5,301 nt of DNA from Verrucomicrobiota bacterium. Its GTDB lineage: Bacteria > Verrucomicrobiota > Verrucomicrobiia > Opitutales > Opitutaceae. The notes below the pieces were generated by a model, which saw nothing but the letters and a program-made list of their open reading frames with translations, did not search any database and had not been told where the DNA came from. The position numbers and the translations under genes are program-made. Shown here piece after piece: positions 1-5,301 of the stretch. Numbering within the stretch: the first letter of the stretch is position 1; the number at the start of each line of letters is the position of its first letter. The stretch covers positions 1-5,301 of the forward strand of contig RFJS01000375.1 in NCBI GenBank assembly GCA_003694825.1, given 5' to 3'.

Positions 1-153
1 AAAAAACGCTCCCACGTCGCGGCGCGTCCCCACGCGGAGGCTCTTGTCGCTCGGCGCCTGCCGCCATCCCCGTGCGCCACCGCCAGGCTGGAGGGGCGGC
101 GCGCCGCGCGCCCCGTGCCACCATCGGGCGCCCCAATCGGAACGGGCCCCCAG
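1..153. other. Intergenic region after the site-2 protease gene
   Basis: No credible gene is visible here. Besides the stem-loop at 93-114 there is a smaller perfect hairpin, CGCGT (23-27) with ACGCG (32-36) around a CCCC loop. A run of six A at 1-6 reads as a T-run on the minus strand, 16 bases beyond that hairpin, which is too far for a normal terminator. The window ends before it can be seen whether this belongs to a neighbouring gene. Confidence 0.5.
93..114 (-). terminator. GC-rich stem-loop downstream of the site-2 protease gene
   Basis: About 40 bases past the protease stop codon, GGGGCG (93-98) pairs with CGCCCC (109-114), and CGC (100-102) pairs with GCG (106-108) across a one-base bulge, leaving a three-base loop. 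No T-run follows on the minus strand, so it is not a textbook intrinsic terminator. It could be a Rho-dependent stop, an RNA-stabilising hairpin, or chance in very GC-rich sequence. Its position after the gene is the main support. Confidence 0.35.
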
Positions 154-1275
154 CTACACCGAGCGCATCCGCCGCGCCCGCCACTCGCCGATATCCTCAT
201 CGCGATGGATCGCGCGGACCATCATCAGTTCACCGATGTTCTCCGGCGTGATGAGTCCGACGAAACGATTTGTATAATCGACCACGGGAATCGCCGGGCA
301 CTGGCAGCTGTTCATCAATCGAAACGCCTGTTCGAAGGGCGCGTGGGCTTCCACCACGGGCAAGTCCGTGTGCATGACCTCGGCCACGGGCACATCGGGC
401 CCGTGTTCTTTCAAGGCCGCAACCATGGCATTGCGCGTGAGCACACCGAGAATCCTTCCGTCGATATCGAGCACCGGAAACTCGTGCTGGGAAGTGCGCA
501 ACAGCGCCTCGACCGCATCCGCCACGGTATGCTCCGGCCGCAGCGTGACCAGCTCGGTCATCATCGCGTCCATGACCCGCAGATTCGTCGAGAGATCTTT
601 CATCTGCGCCATGGTGTTCTCCTGCGACGCGCCGAGGAACACGAACAACGCGATAAACAGCAGCATCGGGTTGCCCATCAGCCCGAGGAAGCCGAAGACA
701 AACGCCAGCCCCTGCCCGATGCGCGCGGCGATCAGTGTCGCCCGCCCGTAGCTGGTGAACATCGCGAGGATCGCCCGCAACACACGGCCGCCATCCATGG
801 GAAAGGCCGGGATGAGATTGAACAGCACCAGCGCCACGTTCACCGCCGCCAGCTTTTGCCCGAAAGTGAACTGGGGTTCCTCCAGCCCCTCGAGATAGTC
901 GGGGTTGAAACCGGTGTTGAGCGTGAGCAGCAGGATCGCCGCGATCACCACGTTCACCGCCGGCCCGGCCAGCGCGACAATCAGCTCCTGCGCGGGCTTG
1001 TCCGGCATCCGTTCGAGCCGCGCCAGACCGCCGATCGGCAACAGGGTGATGTCCGGCGTGCGGATCCCGAAGACGCGCGCCGCCAGCGCGTGCCCGAGCT
1101 CGTGCAGCAGGACGCACCCGAAGATGGCGAGGATGAAGACGATGCCATCAACCGCCGCCTCCGGCCCGCCGAGCGCGTAGTAACTCCAGCCGATCCACGC
1201 GAGCAGAAGAAAGAAAGTGACGTGTATGCGGATCTCGATCCCCGCGACCCGAAGCAGCTTGAATGACCAGCTCAT
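154..1275 (-). CDS. Site-2 protease (M50 family) with two C-terminal CBS domains
   Basis: This is a 373-residue polytopic zinc metalloprotease of the inner membrane, which would cut membrane-spanning substrates within the bilayer. Seen: HELGH at residues 58-62 (two zinc-ligand histidines plus catalytic glutamate) inside a hydrophobic segment, and NLIPAFPMDGG at about 153-163, whose Asp161 is the expected third zinc ligand. About six hydrophobic segments lie between residues 18 and 217. Two CBS units follow, at about 234-290 and 300-350, ending in a basic tail. CBS pairs in this family usually bind adenine nucleotides and tune activity. The length is normal for the CBS-bearing SpoIVFB-like subgroup and all catalytic residues are intact. 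The ATG at 1275 gives the usual amphipathic N-terminus before the first membrane segment; no strong Shine-Dalgarno precedes it. It lies 86 bases after the DUF4405 gene, with a hairpin between, so it may be transcribed separately. The substrate cannot be told from sequence. Confidence 0.95.
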   Translation of the reverse strand: MSWSFKLLRVAGIEIRIHVTFFLLLAWIGWSYYALGGPEAAVDGIVFILAIFGCVLLHELGHALAARVFGIRTPDITLLPIGGLARLERMPDKPAQELIVALAGPAVNVVIAAILLLTLNTGFNPDYLEGLEEPQFTFGQKLAAVNVALVLFNLIPAFPMDGGRVLRAILAMFTSYGRATLIAARIGQGLAFVFGFLGLMGNPMLLFIALFVFLGASQENTMAQMKDLSTNLRVMDAMMTELVTLRPEHTVADAVEALLRTSQHEFPVLDIDGRILGVLTRNAMVAALKEHGPDVPVAEVMHTDLPVVEAHAPFEQAFRLMNSCQCPAIPVVDYTNRFVGLITPENIGELMMVRAIHRDEDIGEWRARRMRSV

Positions 1276-1302
1276 GACTGGACGTCACTGTGCGCGCAAA
1301 CG

Positions 1303-1345
1303 CGGCGGAATGCACGCCCCTAATCCAGCGGCGTGCACACCGCCG
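1303..1345 (-). terminator. Long imperfect inverted repeat between the DUF4405 and site-2 protease genes
   Basis: Two 16-base arms (1303-1318 and 1330-1345) are inverted copies at 14 of 16 positions, with an 11-base loop. The outer six bases (CGGCGG/CCGCCG) and inner eight (TGCACGCC/GGCGTGCA) match perfectly. In minus-strand RNA one of the two mismatches becomes a G-U pair and the other is U-U; in plus-strand RNA they would be C-A and A-A, so the structure suits minus-strand transcripts. It begins 16 bases after the DUF4405 stop codon, the usual place for a terminator. Only three T follow the stem in the next few bases, so termination without a U-tract, a mRNA 3'-end stabiliser, an attenuator or a protein-binding dyad are all possible. 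Confidence 0.6.
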
Positions 1346-1361
1346 TGACGACGCGGTCCGG

Positions 1362-2051
1362 CTACCGATATCCGCCGCCGCTGCGCCGGCCGTATCCACC
1401 ACCGCGGCCGCCGCGTTCACCCGAGAGGATGCGGTGGATTCGCTCCGGGGAAACGCCGGCGCGGTTCGCCACGTCGCGCACCGGCGTCTCCGCATCGGGA
1501 ACCGGAATGCCCGCGGCCTCGAGCCGTCGCAGAGCCTCCGCGACATCCACGCCCGAGGCCCTCGCCAATTCGGCGACGGACATCAGCTCGGCATGCGGCA
1601 CGGGCGCGCGCCGTGCCGGCTCCTCCCACCCGTGCCGCAACGCCGCCCCCCAGGCCACCAGGCTGGAGAAAGGCGGGATCTGGTAGTGCGTCCCGGCCCA
1701 CACGCCGACGGCCAGCAACAGAGCCACCACCCACTCGGCCCGCACCCCGAAACGGCGCGTCACCCGGCTGCGCAGATAGCTCACCAACGGACGCCAGTTC
1801 AGGCAGAGATGCACCACCGCCGCCACGACAAAAGCGGCCGCGAAGACGATATGCACCGCCTGCCACTGCGCCTTGGTGTATCCCCAGATCCGCCAGTCCG
1901 TCCAGTTGGCGATCCGCCCCGGCGGCGCGAGAAAGAGAACCGCCCCGCTCACCGTCAGCACCGCGAACGCGGCGAGGATGAACACCGAAACCACCACCCT
2001 GCCCTGCAGCAAGGGGCGCCAATGTTTCGAACCTTTTTCCTCCGTATTCAT
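1362..2051 (-). CDS. DUF4405-type membrane protein with C-terminal helical repeat units and Gly/Arg tail
   Basis: A 229-residue inner-membrane protein of the DUF4405 type, a family related in appearance to membrane cytochrome b but of unproven function. Seen: hydrophobic segments at about 20-42, 65-84 and 106-120. The second contains His67 and His81, 14 residues apart on one helix face and followed by LNW, the family's most recognisable stretch and compatible with haem binding. After the third segment, THYQIPPFS (121-129) leads to a soluble tail with two similar units, about 157-184 and 190-212, each with an A-x-x-x-G-V turn like a small helix-turn-helix. The protein ends in a Gly/Arg/Tyr-rich stretch (211-229). 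The start at 2051 is chosen because AGGAGG lies 11 bases upstream; an open frame to 2177 adds only unlikely residues. The neighbouring copper receptor suggests a role in metal or electron transfer, but this is inference. Confidence 0.85.
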   Translation of the reverse strand: MNTEEKGSKHWRPLLQGRVVVSVFILAAFAVLTVSGAVLFLAPPGRIANWTDWRIWGYTKAQWQAVHIVFAAAFVVAAVVHLCLNWRPLVSYLRSRVTRRFGVRAEWVVALLLAVGVWAGTHYQIPPFSSLVAWGAALRHGWEEPARRAPVPHAELMSVAELARASGVDVAEALRRLEAAGIPVPDAETPVRDVANRAGVSPERIHRILSGERGGRGGGYGRRSGGGYR

Positions 2052-2423
2052 TTCTCTGATTTCCTCCTGAAAAATCTCCCTGGCCGCGCCCCTCGGGCAC
2101 CTTTGCCCGCCCCGGCGCGACACCTCAGTTTTTCTCCAAAGTGACGCGCCCACGTGCCCCGACGTCACGACCACCACTCAATCAGTGCGCTTTCTGATCG
2201 CGCCCATTGCGATTCCTGCTCCGCCGACCGCCCGCGCGACACGTCGCGACCGGTGCCTTTCACCGCCGGCCGGGCGGGCATCGCTTCCCGACCTTGTTGG
2301 ATCGGCATAGCAAGCAGGAGCGCCCGGTGCGGCACCGGCGAGTCACGGCCCATTCGGGAAAACCGCTCTCGCCGGCGCGCAGCACTTTCTGCAAGCGGCC
2401 CGGCAGGCGAGCCGCCGAACGAC
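2052..2423. other. 372-base gap between copper receptor and DUF4405 genes
   Basis: No convincing gene is present. The side next to the DUF4405 gene holds its ribosome binding site. Immediately after the receptor stop codon (2402-2418) a short GC stem can form from CGGC and GGC paired with GCC and GCCG, with a bulged A and a tiny loop, but no T-run follows. A five-base inverted repeat, ATCAG (2181-2185) and CTGAT (2194-2198), lies about 130 bases upstream of the DUF4405 start. No clean -35/-10 pair was found. The size of the gap suggests that the DUF4405 gene has its own promoter rather than only read-through from the receptor. Confidence 0.5.
2063..2068 (-). promoter_or_regulatory. Ribosome binding site deciding the DUF4405 start
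   Basis: The minus strand reads AGGAGG here, 11 bases before the ATG at 2051. It is a perfect anti-16S match with slightly long spacing and is the strongest Shine-Dalgarno in the window. It argues for the 2051 start over the longer open frame that begins at 2177. Confidence 0.8.
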
Positions 2424-4496
2424 TCAATACCGCCAGCTCGCGCGCATGTAGAGGAACCGGCCCGGCTCGTTCACAACCACACCCGCCGCAAACGGATCGC
2501 GCAGGTAGGCATTGTGGAGCCGATAGGTCTCATCGAAGAGGTTCTCGCAGCCGACCGTCACCAGCCAGGCCGCGCCGATCTGCCGCGACACGAGCACGTC
2601 CACCGTCATCCACCCATCGACCGGGACTTCCGCGAGATCGGGATCGACCCGATCCTGGTCGAAGGCTCCGGCAACGGCCGCACGCAGGCGCCATTCCCCG
2701 GGGGTCCACTCGAGGGCGGCCCGCAGTTTCGTCTCCGGCACTTCGCCGAGCACATCGCTGGTATTGCCGGGAAGGCTGCGATCCCGCGTTCCGCGCTGGA
2801 AGGCCGCGCCGAATTCGGCCCGCCATGCCTCCGCCGGCATCCAGGTGGCGGTGAGCTCGGCACCAAAGAGCCGCGCGTCGATGTTGCGGTAGCTGCGCGT
2901 GTTGGCCGGGTTCGCCGGCGAGCCCGGTGCCGGTTCCAGGCGGGCCAGGTAGACGTAGTCATTCAGCCAGGAATGGAAGAGACTGCCCTTCACCGTCCAG
3001 GTGCCCGCCGCTCCGGCAATACCGGCCTGCACTTCCGTTGCCCGCACCGGATCGAGGTCCGGGTTGCCGACCCAGTCGCCTCTCATCATGGGACGGTTCA
3101 GGTTGAAGTAGCGTTCCTGAGGATCCGGAAGCCGCTGGCCATGGCCCAGGCCCGCGTAGGCCCGCCAACCATCCGCAATCGCGCGCTGCGCGAGAACGTA
3201 GGCCGAGGTGAGCCCGTCGCGACGGCGGTTCGTCGTGGTCCCGTGCGCCGCCTGCGTGAACGCGAGATCGCCCCGAGCCTTCGCGGTCGCCAGATCGAGA
3301 CGCACTCCGGTCTCCACCGAAGTGCCTTCGCGCTCCCACGTATTCGCAACGAAAGCACCCGTCCGCCTGACGAGGACATCCGGAAGCATGTCGTTCGCCT
3401 GCACCATCACGAGATTGTCGGCGTCCCAGCGACGCTCGCTGTGGTCGAGGCCCGCCCGCAGCGTTCCGCCGCTCCATGTCCCTTCGCCGATGGCGCGCAG
3501 CTCGGCGGTCCGGCTCCAGGCCAGAGTGCGCATCATGAATCCCCGTCCACTGAACATCGGATTGGTCGCCGTCAGCCGGAAGCTGTCCCGCATGTCGTGA
3601 TAGACCCCGCTGAAGTGTCCCTCGACCGTGATGCGCGAGAACAACCCGCCGTCGATCGCCCGGGACCAGGCGGCCGAGGCCCGCCAGGATTCATCGCGCA
3701 GCGTATCCATTTTCAGGCCGGGATAGAGGACGTCGCTGCTGCGGTTGAATCCACCGGCAAGGGTAACCTCACCGGCCTCGCCCGCTTCATAGGTGGCGCG
3801 CCCCTGCAACTGGAAGATGCGAAAGGCCGTCGTCTCACGATATTCAGGACGGAAGTTCGTGCCCGCCAGCTCGGTGAACCGCGTCCCGTCACCGTCGCGG
3901 TAGACGCCGCCCTGCTGCAGGCTGATCCCGCCATTCGCGCGCAGCGCTCCGAGCCGGCCGCCGCCGTGCGCCATTCCCGAATAATAGCCCCAGGAACCGG
4001 CATAGGCCGCCGCCCCTGCCGCCGTCGCGTCACCGATCGAGCGGGTTTCAATGCGAACCGAGCCGCCGACCGTGCCGCCGTGCTCGACGTTGAACGGGCC
4101 CGACCGCACGACGATGCGCTCGATCTGCTGCGCGCTGACGTGAAACGCGGGCGGGTCCATCCGGTTCGGGCAGGCCCCGTGCATGGCACAGCCGTCCACC
4201 GCGACCTGCACATTGTCGCGGCCGAGGCCCCGCAACACGAAATCGCCCGCTACTGGTCCTTTGCGGACAAATCCGACCGAAGGCGTCTGGCCCGCCAGCA
4301 CCTCGGCGATGTCCACCGGCTTGGAGAGCGTGATCTGCGCCTGGGTGACCGCGGAGCTGCCGCGCAGCAGCGTCTCGCCCGTCACCGGAAATTCGTCGAG
4401 GACGACGGTTTCGGCGCCCTGCATGGAAAGAGAGAAGATCCCCGCGGCCACCAGACCGCGGATACAGTATTGCGAAAGAGAATTCTGGAAAGACAT
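2424..4496 (-). CDS. TonB-dependent copper receptor (OprC/NosA-like)
   Basis: A 690-residue outer-membrane receptor that would import copper using TonB energy. Seen: a signal peptide (about 1-28, ending SMQGA), a TonB-box-like ETVVLDEF (29-36), a plug to about 155 with the VLRGLGRDNVQV block (87-98), and a 22-strand-type barrel ending in an aromatic residue (WRY), as outer-membrane assembly requires. In the plug, C109-P-N-R-M113 is followed by DPP; in the barrel, H300-D-M302 gives H-x-M. Cys-x-x-x-Met plus His-x-Met is the copper site known from Pseudomonas OprC. Nearby C103, M105 and H106 are further soft-metal ligands, and methionines at 314, 321-322, 364, 370 and 470-471 could line the entry path. 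The ATG at 4496 is forced by a stop codon six bases upstream; no Shine-Dalgarno is evident. The length is full for the family and the gene is intact. Copper specificity is inferred from these residues. Confidence 0.92.
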   Translation of the reverse strand: MSFQNSLSQYCIRGLVAAGIFSLSMQGAETVVLDEFPVTGETLLRGSSAVTQAQITLSKPVDIAEVLAGQTPSVGFVRKGPVAGDFVLRGLGRDNVQVAVDGCAMHGACPNRMDPPAFHVSAQQIERIVVRSGPFNVEHGGTVGGSVRIETRSIGDATAAGAAAYAGSWGYYSGMAHGGGRLGALRANGGISLQQGGVYRDGDGTRFTELAGTNFRPEYRETTAFRIFQLQGRATYEAGEAGEVTLAGGFNRSSDVLYPGLKMDTLRDESWRASAAWSRAIDGGLFSRITVEGHFSGVYHDMRDSFRLTATNPMFSGRGFMMRTLAWSRTAELRAIGEGTWSGGTLRAGLDHSERRWDADNLVMVQANDMLPDVLVRRTGAFVANTWEREGTSVETGVRLDLATAKARGDLAFTQAAHGTTTNRRRDGLTSAYVLAQRAIADGWRAYAGLGHGQRLPDPQERYFNLNRPMMRGDWVGNPDLDPVRATEVQAGIAGAAGTWTVKGSLFHSWLNDYVYLARLEPAPGSPANPANTRSYRNIDARLFGAELTATWMPAEAWRAEFGAAFQRGTRDRSLPGNTSDVLGEVPETKLRAALEWTPGEWRLRAAVAGAFDQDRVDPDLAEVPVDGWMTVDVLVSRQIGAAWLVTVGCENLFDETYRLHNAYLRDPFAAGVVVNEPGRFLYMRASWRY

Positions 4497-4633
4497 GGAA
4501 ATTCAAGAGGTTGGATCCGGGCGCACCTGCTCCCTGCAGGCACGGGCCCGAGATAGTTTAAAAACACGGATACACGCACCGGCCTCGGCCCCGAGACAGG
4601 GGTCAACGGCACAGGCAGGAATGGACGGTCAGG
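4497..4633 (-). promoter_or_regulatory. Leader of the copper receptor gene with AT-rich patch and inverted repeat
   Basis: This 137-base gap separates the small upstream gene from the receptor. In strongly GC-rich surroundings, an AT-rich island (4551-4564) reads GTTTTTAAACTATCT on the minus strand and could hold a -10 region, though no convincing -35 accompanies it. Between it and the start codon lies the perfect inverted repeat CCTGC (4526-4530) and GCAGG (4536-4540) with a five-base spacer, a possible leader hairpin or operator half-site pair. A second, CTCGG (4584-4588) with CCGAG (4591-4595), is upstream of the island. No known copper-regulator box was recognised. Confidence 0.3.
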
Positions 4634-5026
4634 TCAGACGTGCGTGCGCCGCCGCGGCGGCGGCACCGGCGGTCGCCGCGGGATCTCCCGCCAATGCGCT
4701 ACATCCTCCGCCCGCCGGGACACCGCCGGCTCCGGGGCAAAAACCTCCGCCACTCGCGGGGGCAGACAGACCACCATGCGGCCGGCACTCTCCGGCGCCG
4801 CCACCGGCGCCTTTTCCTGAGGCACCTCTTCAACCGCCTCCACGCTGCAGCACCACTGGATCGCCCCGGGATCGGCGGTGAGCCTCAGGGCCTGCTCCCA
4901 TCCCACCACCGGAGCCACCTGCGCGGCCGTCTCCACCCAGGTCTCGAGCCGACGCAGCGCATCGTTGAACGACGCAAAGACCACGCCGAGCAGGGCGATG
5001 ACGACGACTGGGAAACGACAAGCCAC
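4634..5026 (-). CDS. Small hypothetical exported or membrane-anchored protein upstream of the copper receptor
   Basis: I do not recognise this 130-residue protein. Seen: a hydrophobic segment at residues 5-20 with one arginine before it, resembling a signal sequence or N-terminal anchor; a middle part (21-65) with an amphipathic stretch and a Cys-Cys pair at 59-60; a Pro/Ala/Glu-rich part with Cys87; and a very basic Pro/Arg-rich C-terminus (115-128). The GTG start at 5026 is chosen because GGAG sits 10 bases upstream and the hydrophobic segment then begins at once. The frame stays open to an ATG at 5275, but those extra residues look non-coding. It is 137 bases upstream of the receptor on the same strand, so a shared transcript is plausible. 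DUF2946-type small proteins often sit beside copper receptors, but the typical His/Cys pattern is not seen here, so no function is assigned. Confidence 0.6.
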   Translation of the reverse strand: MACRFPVVVIALLGVVFASFNDALRRLETWVETAAQVAPVVGWEQALRLTADPGAIQWCCSVEAVEEVPQEKAPVAAPESAGRMVVCLPPRVAEVFAPEPAVSRRAEDVAHWREIPRRPPVPPPRRRTHV

Positions 5027-5255
5027 GATGCCCCAACTCCCGCAAGACACCCGCTGCGCCGTCAATTCCGACCGAAATCGAAAAACGGGGACACCCGCCC
5101 GCCGCCCCAGTCCGGCCAGACGGCCCGTGCCTTCCCCGGTTCTGCACGCAACAGCCGGGGTCGCCCGATTCGTGACCGATCTCAACCCGCGGAAAATCGT
5201 CGCTTGGACAGTTGTGCCTTGGCGCGGACAACCGTTCAGGGCATACGCGAACCTC
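5027..5255. promoter_or_regulatory. Putative divergent regulatory region
   Basis: The region lies between the small minus-strand gene and a probable plus-strand gene. It contains GTTGT (5211-5215) and ACAAC (5228-5232), an inverted repeat with a 12-base spacer, and GGACA occurring twice exactly 20 bases apart (5206-5210 and 5226-5230), which overlap that dyad. A plus-strand TTGGAC at 5204-5209 could act as a -35, but the hexamer 17 bases on is a poor -10. On the minus strand TTGACG occurs at 5065-5060, also without a good -10. These are weak signals and no known operator was recognised. Confidence 0.25.
5037..5040 (-). promoter_or_regulatory. Ribosome binding site supporting the GTG start at 5026
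   Basis: The minus strand reads GGAG here, 10 bases before GTG at 5026. Neither the other GTG at 5050 nor the ATG at 5275 is known from the visible sequence to have a better site, so this core decides the start. Confidence 0.45.
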
Positions 5256-5301
5256 ATGTCGTCTCTGCGGCTCAACCGTGTGCTCGCCTTCGTCCCTCTG
5301 C
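5256..5301 (+). CDS. Possible start of a divergent exported protein (partial, cut by window end)
   Basis: An ATG at 5256 opens a frame that runs to the window edge, giving 15 residues, MSSLRLNRVLAFVPL. Two arginines followed by a hydrophobic run look like the first part of a signal peptide or a first membrane segment. The frame is also open for at least 50 codons upstream, which is common in GC-rich sequence and weakens the case. An AGGG 14 bases before the ATG is too distant for a good Shine-Dalgarno. The call rests on the signal-like composition and on the lack of any other gene claiming this end. Product unknown. Confidence 0.35.
   Translation, partial: MSSLRLNRVLAFVPL

Noticed and set aside
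1..36. Hairpin at 23-36 with a T-run at 6-1 as a complete intrinsic terminator on the minus strand
   Set aside because: The T-run is 16 bases from the stem, too far for the usual mechanism, and the window ends there.
115..1266. A 383-codon plus-strand frame antisense to the site-2 protease
   Set aside because: Its composition is dominated by Arg, His, Gln and Asp with no motif, whereas the opposite strand encodes an intact protease with all catalytic residues.
1281..2168. The octamer GACGTCAC occurring at 1281-1288 and 2161-2168, upstream of two minus-strand genes
   Set aside because: A repeated octamer is expected by chance in 5 kb, and its distances from the two start codons (5 and 109 bases) are unrelated.
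2052..2177. N-terminal extension of the DUF4405 protein to the ATG at 2177
   Set aside because: A perfect AGGAGG lies inside this extension, 11 bases before the ATG at 2051, and the added residues do not resemble the family.
2165..2353. A 62-codon minus-strand frame in the gap after the receptor
   Set aside because: It shows no motif, hydrophobic segment or clear ribosome binding site; it is a chance frame in GC-rich DNA.
2154..4556. An 800-codon open frame on the plus strand, antisense to the copper receptor
   Set aside because: It mirrors the receptor in high-GC sequence, is rich in Arg, His and Pro without recognisable domains, and the receptor on the other strand is unmistakable.
5027..5275. 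N-terminal extension of the small hypothetical protein to an ATG at 5275
   Set aside because: The extra 83 residues have no coherent composition, and they would bury the hydrophobic segment that makes sense at the N-terminus from GTG 5026.

Overview
The window is GC-rich DNA from a Gram-negative bacterium. The Gram-negative call rests on a complete TonB-dependent outer-membrane receptor. The lineage cannot be fixed by reading alone. The DUF4405-type membrane protein, the CBS-bearing site-2 protease and the weak Shine-Dalgarno sequences before two of the four complete genes would fit an Opitutae-like Verrucomicrobiota, but that is only a guess.

All four complete genes lie on the minus strand. 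In transcription order (right to left) they are: a small secreted or membrane-anchored protein of unknown function (5026-4634); a TonB-dependent receptor of the copper type, OprC/NosA-like (4496-2424); a DUF4405-type membrane protein with two histidines in one helix and a C-terminal pair of helix-turn-helix-like units (2051-1362); and an M50 site-2 protease with two CBS domains (1275-154). At the right edge a plus-strand reading frame starting at 5256 looks like the first 15 residues of a divergently transcribed exported protein cut by the window end.

The gaps are: 1-153, downstream of the protease, with a GC-rich stem-loop; 1276-1361, with a long imperfect inverted repeat that looks like a terminator or processing hairpin after the DUF4405 gene; 2052-2423 (372 bases), with a clear ribosome binding site but otherwise little; 4497-4633, the receptor leader with an AT-rich patch and a short inverted repeat; and 5027-5255, the likely divergent regulatory region.

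The best functional reading is a copper-acquisition locus. The receptor carries C-x-x-x-M followed by D-P-P in its plug and H-x-M in its barrel, the pattern of copper-binding residues known from OprC. The small upstream protein may be an accessory factor made with it. The DUF4405 protein resembles membrane cytochrome b-like proteins and may be a redox partner. The site-2 protease looks like a separate unit, because a strong hairpin lies between it and the DUF4405 gene. No mobile element, CRISPR array, tRNA or rRNA was seen.
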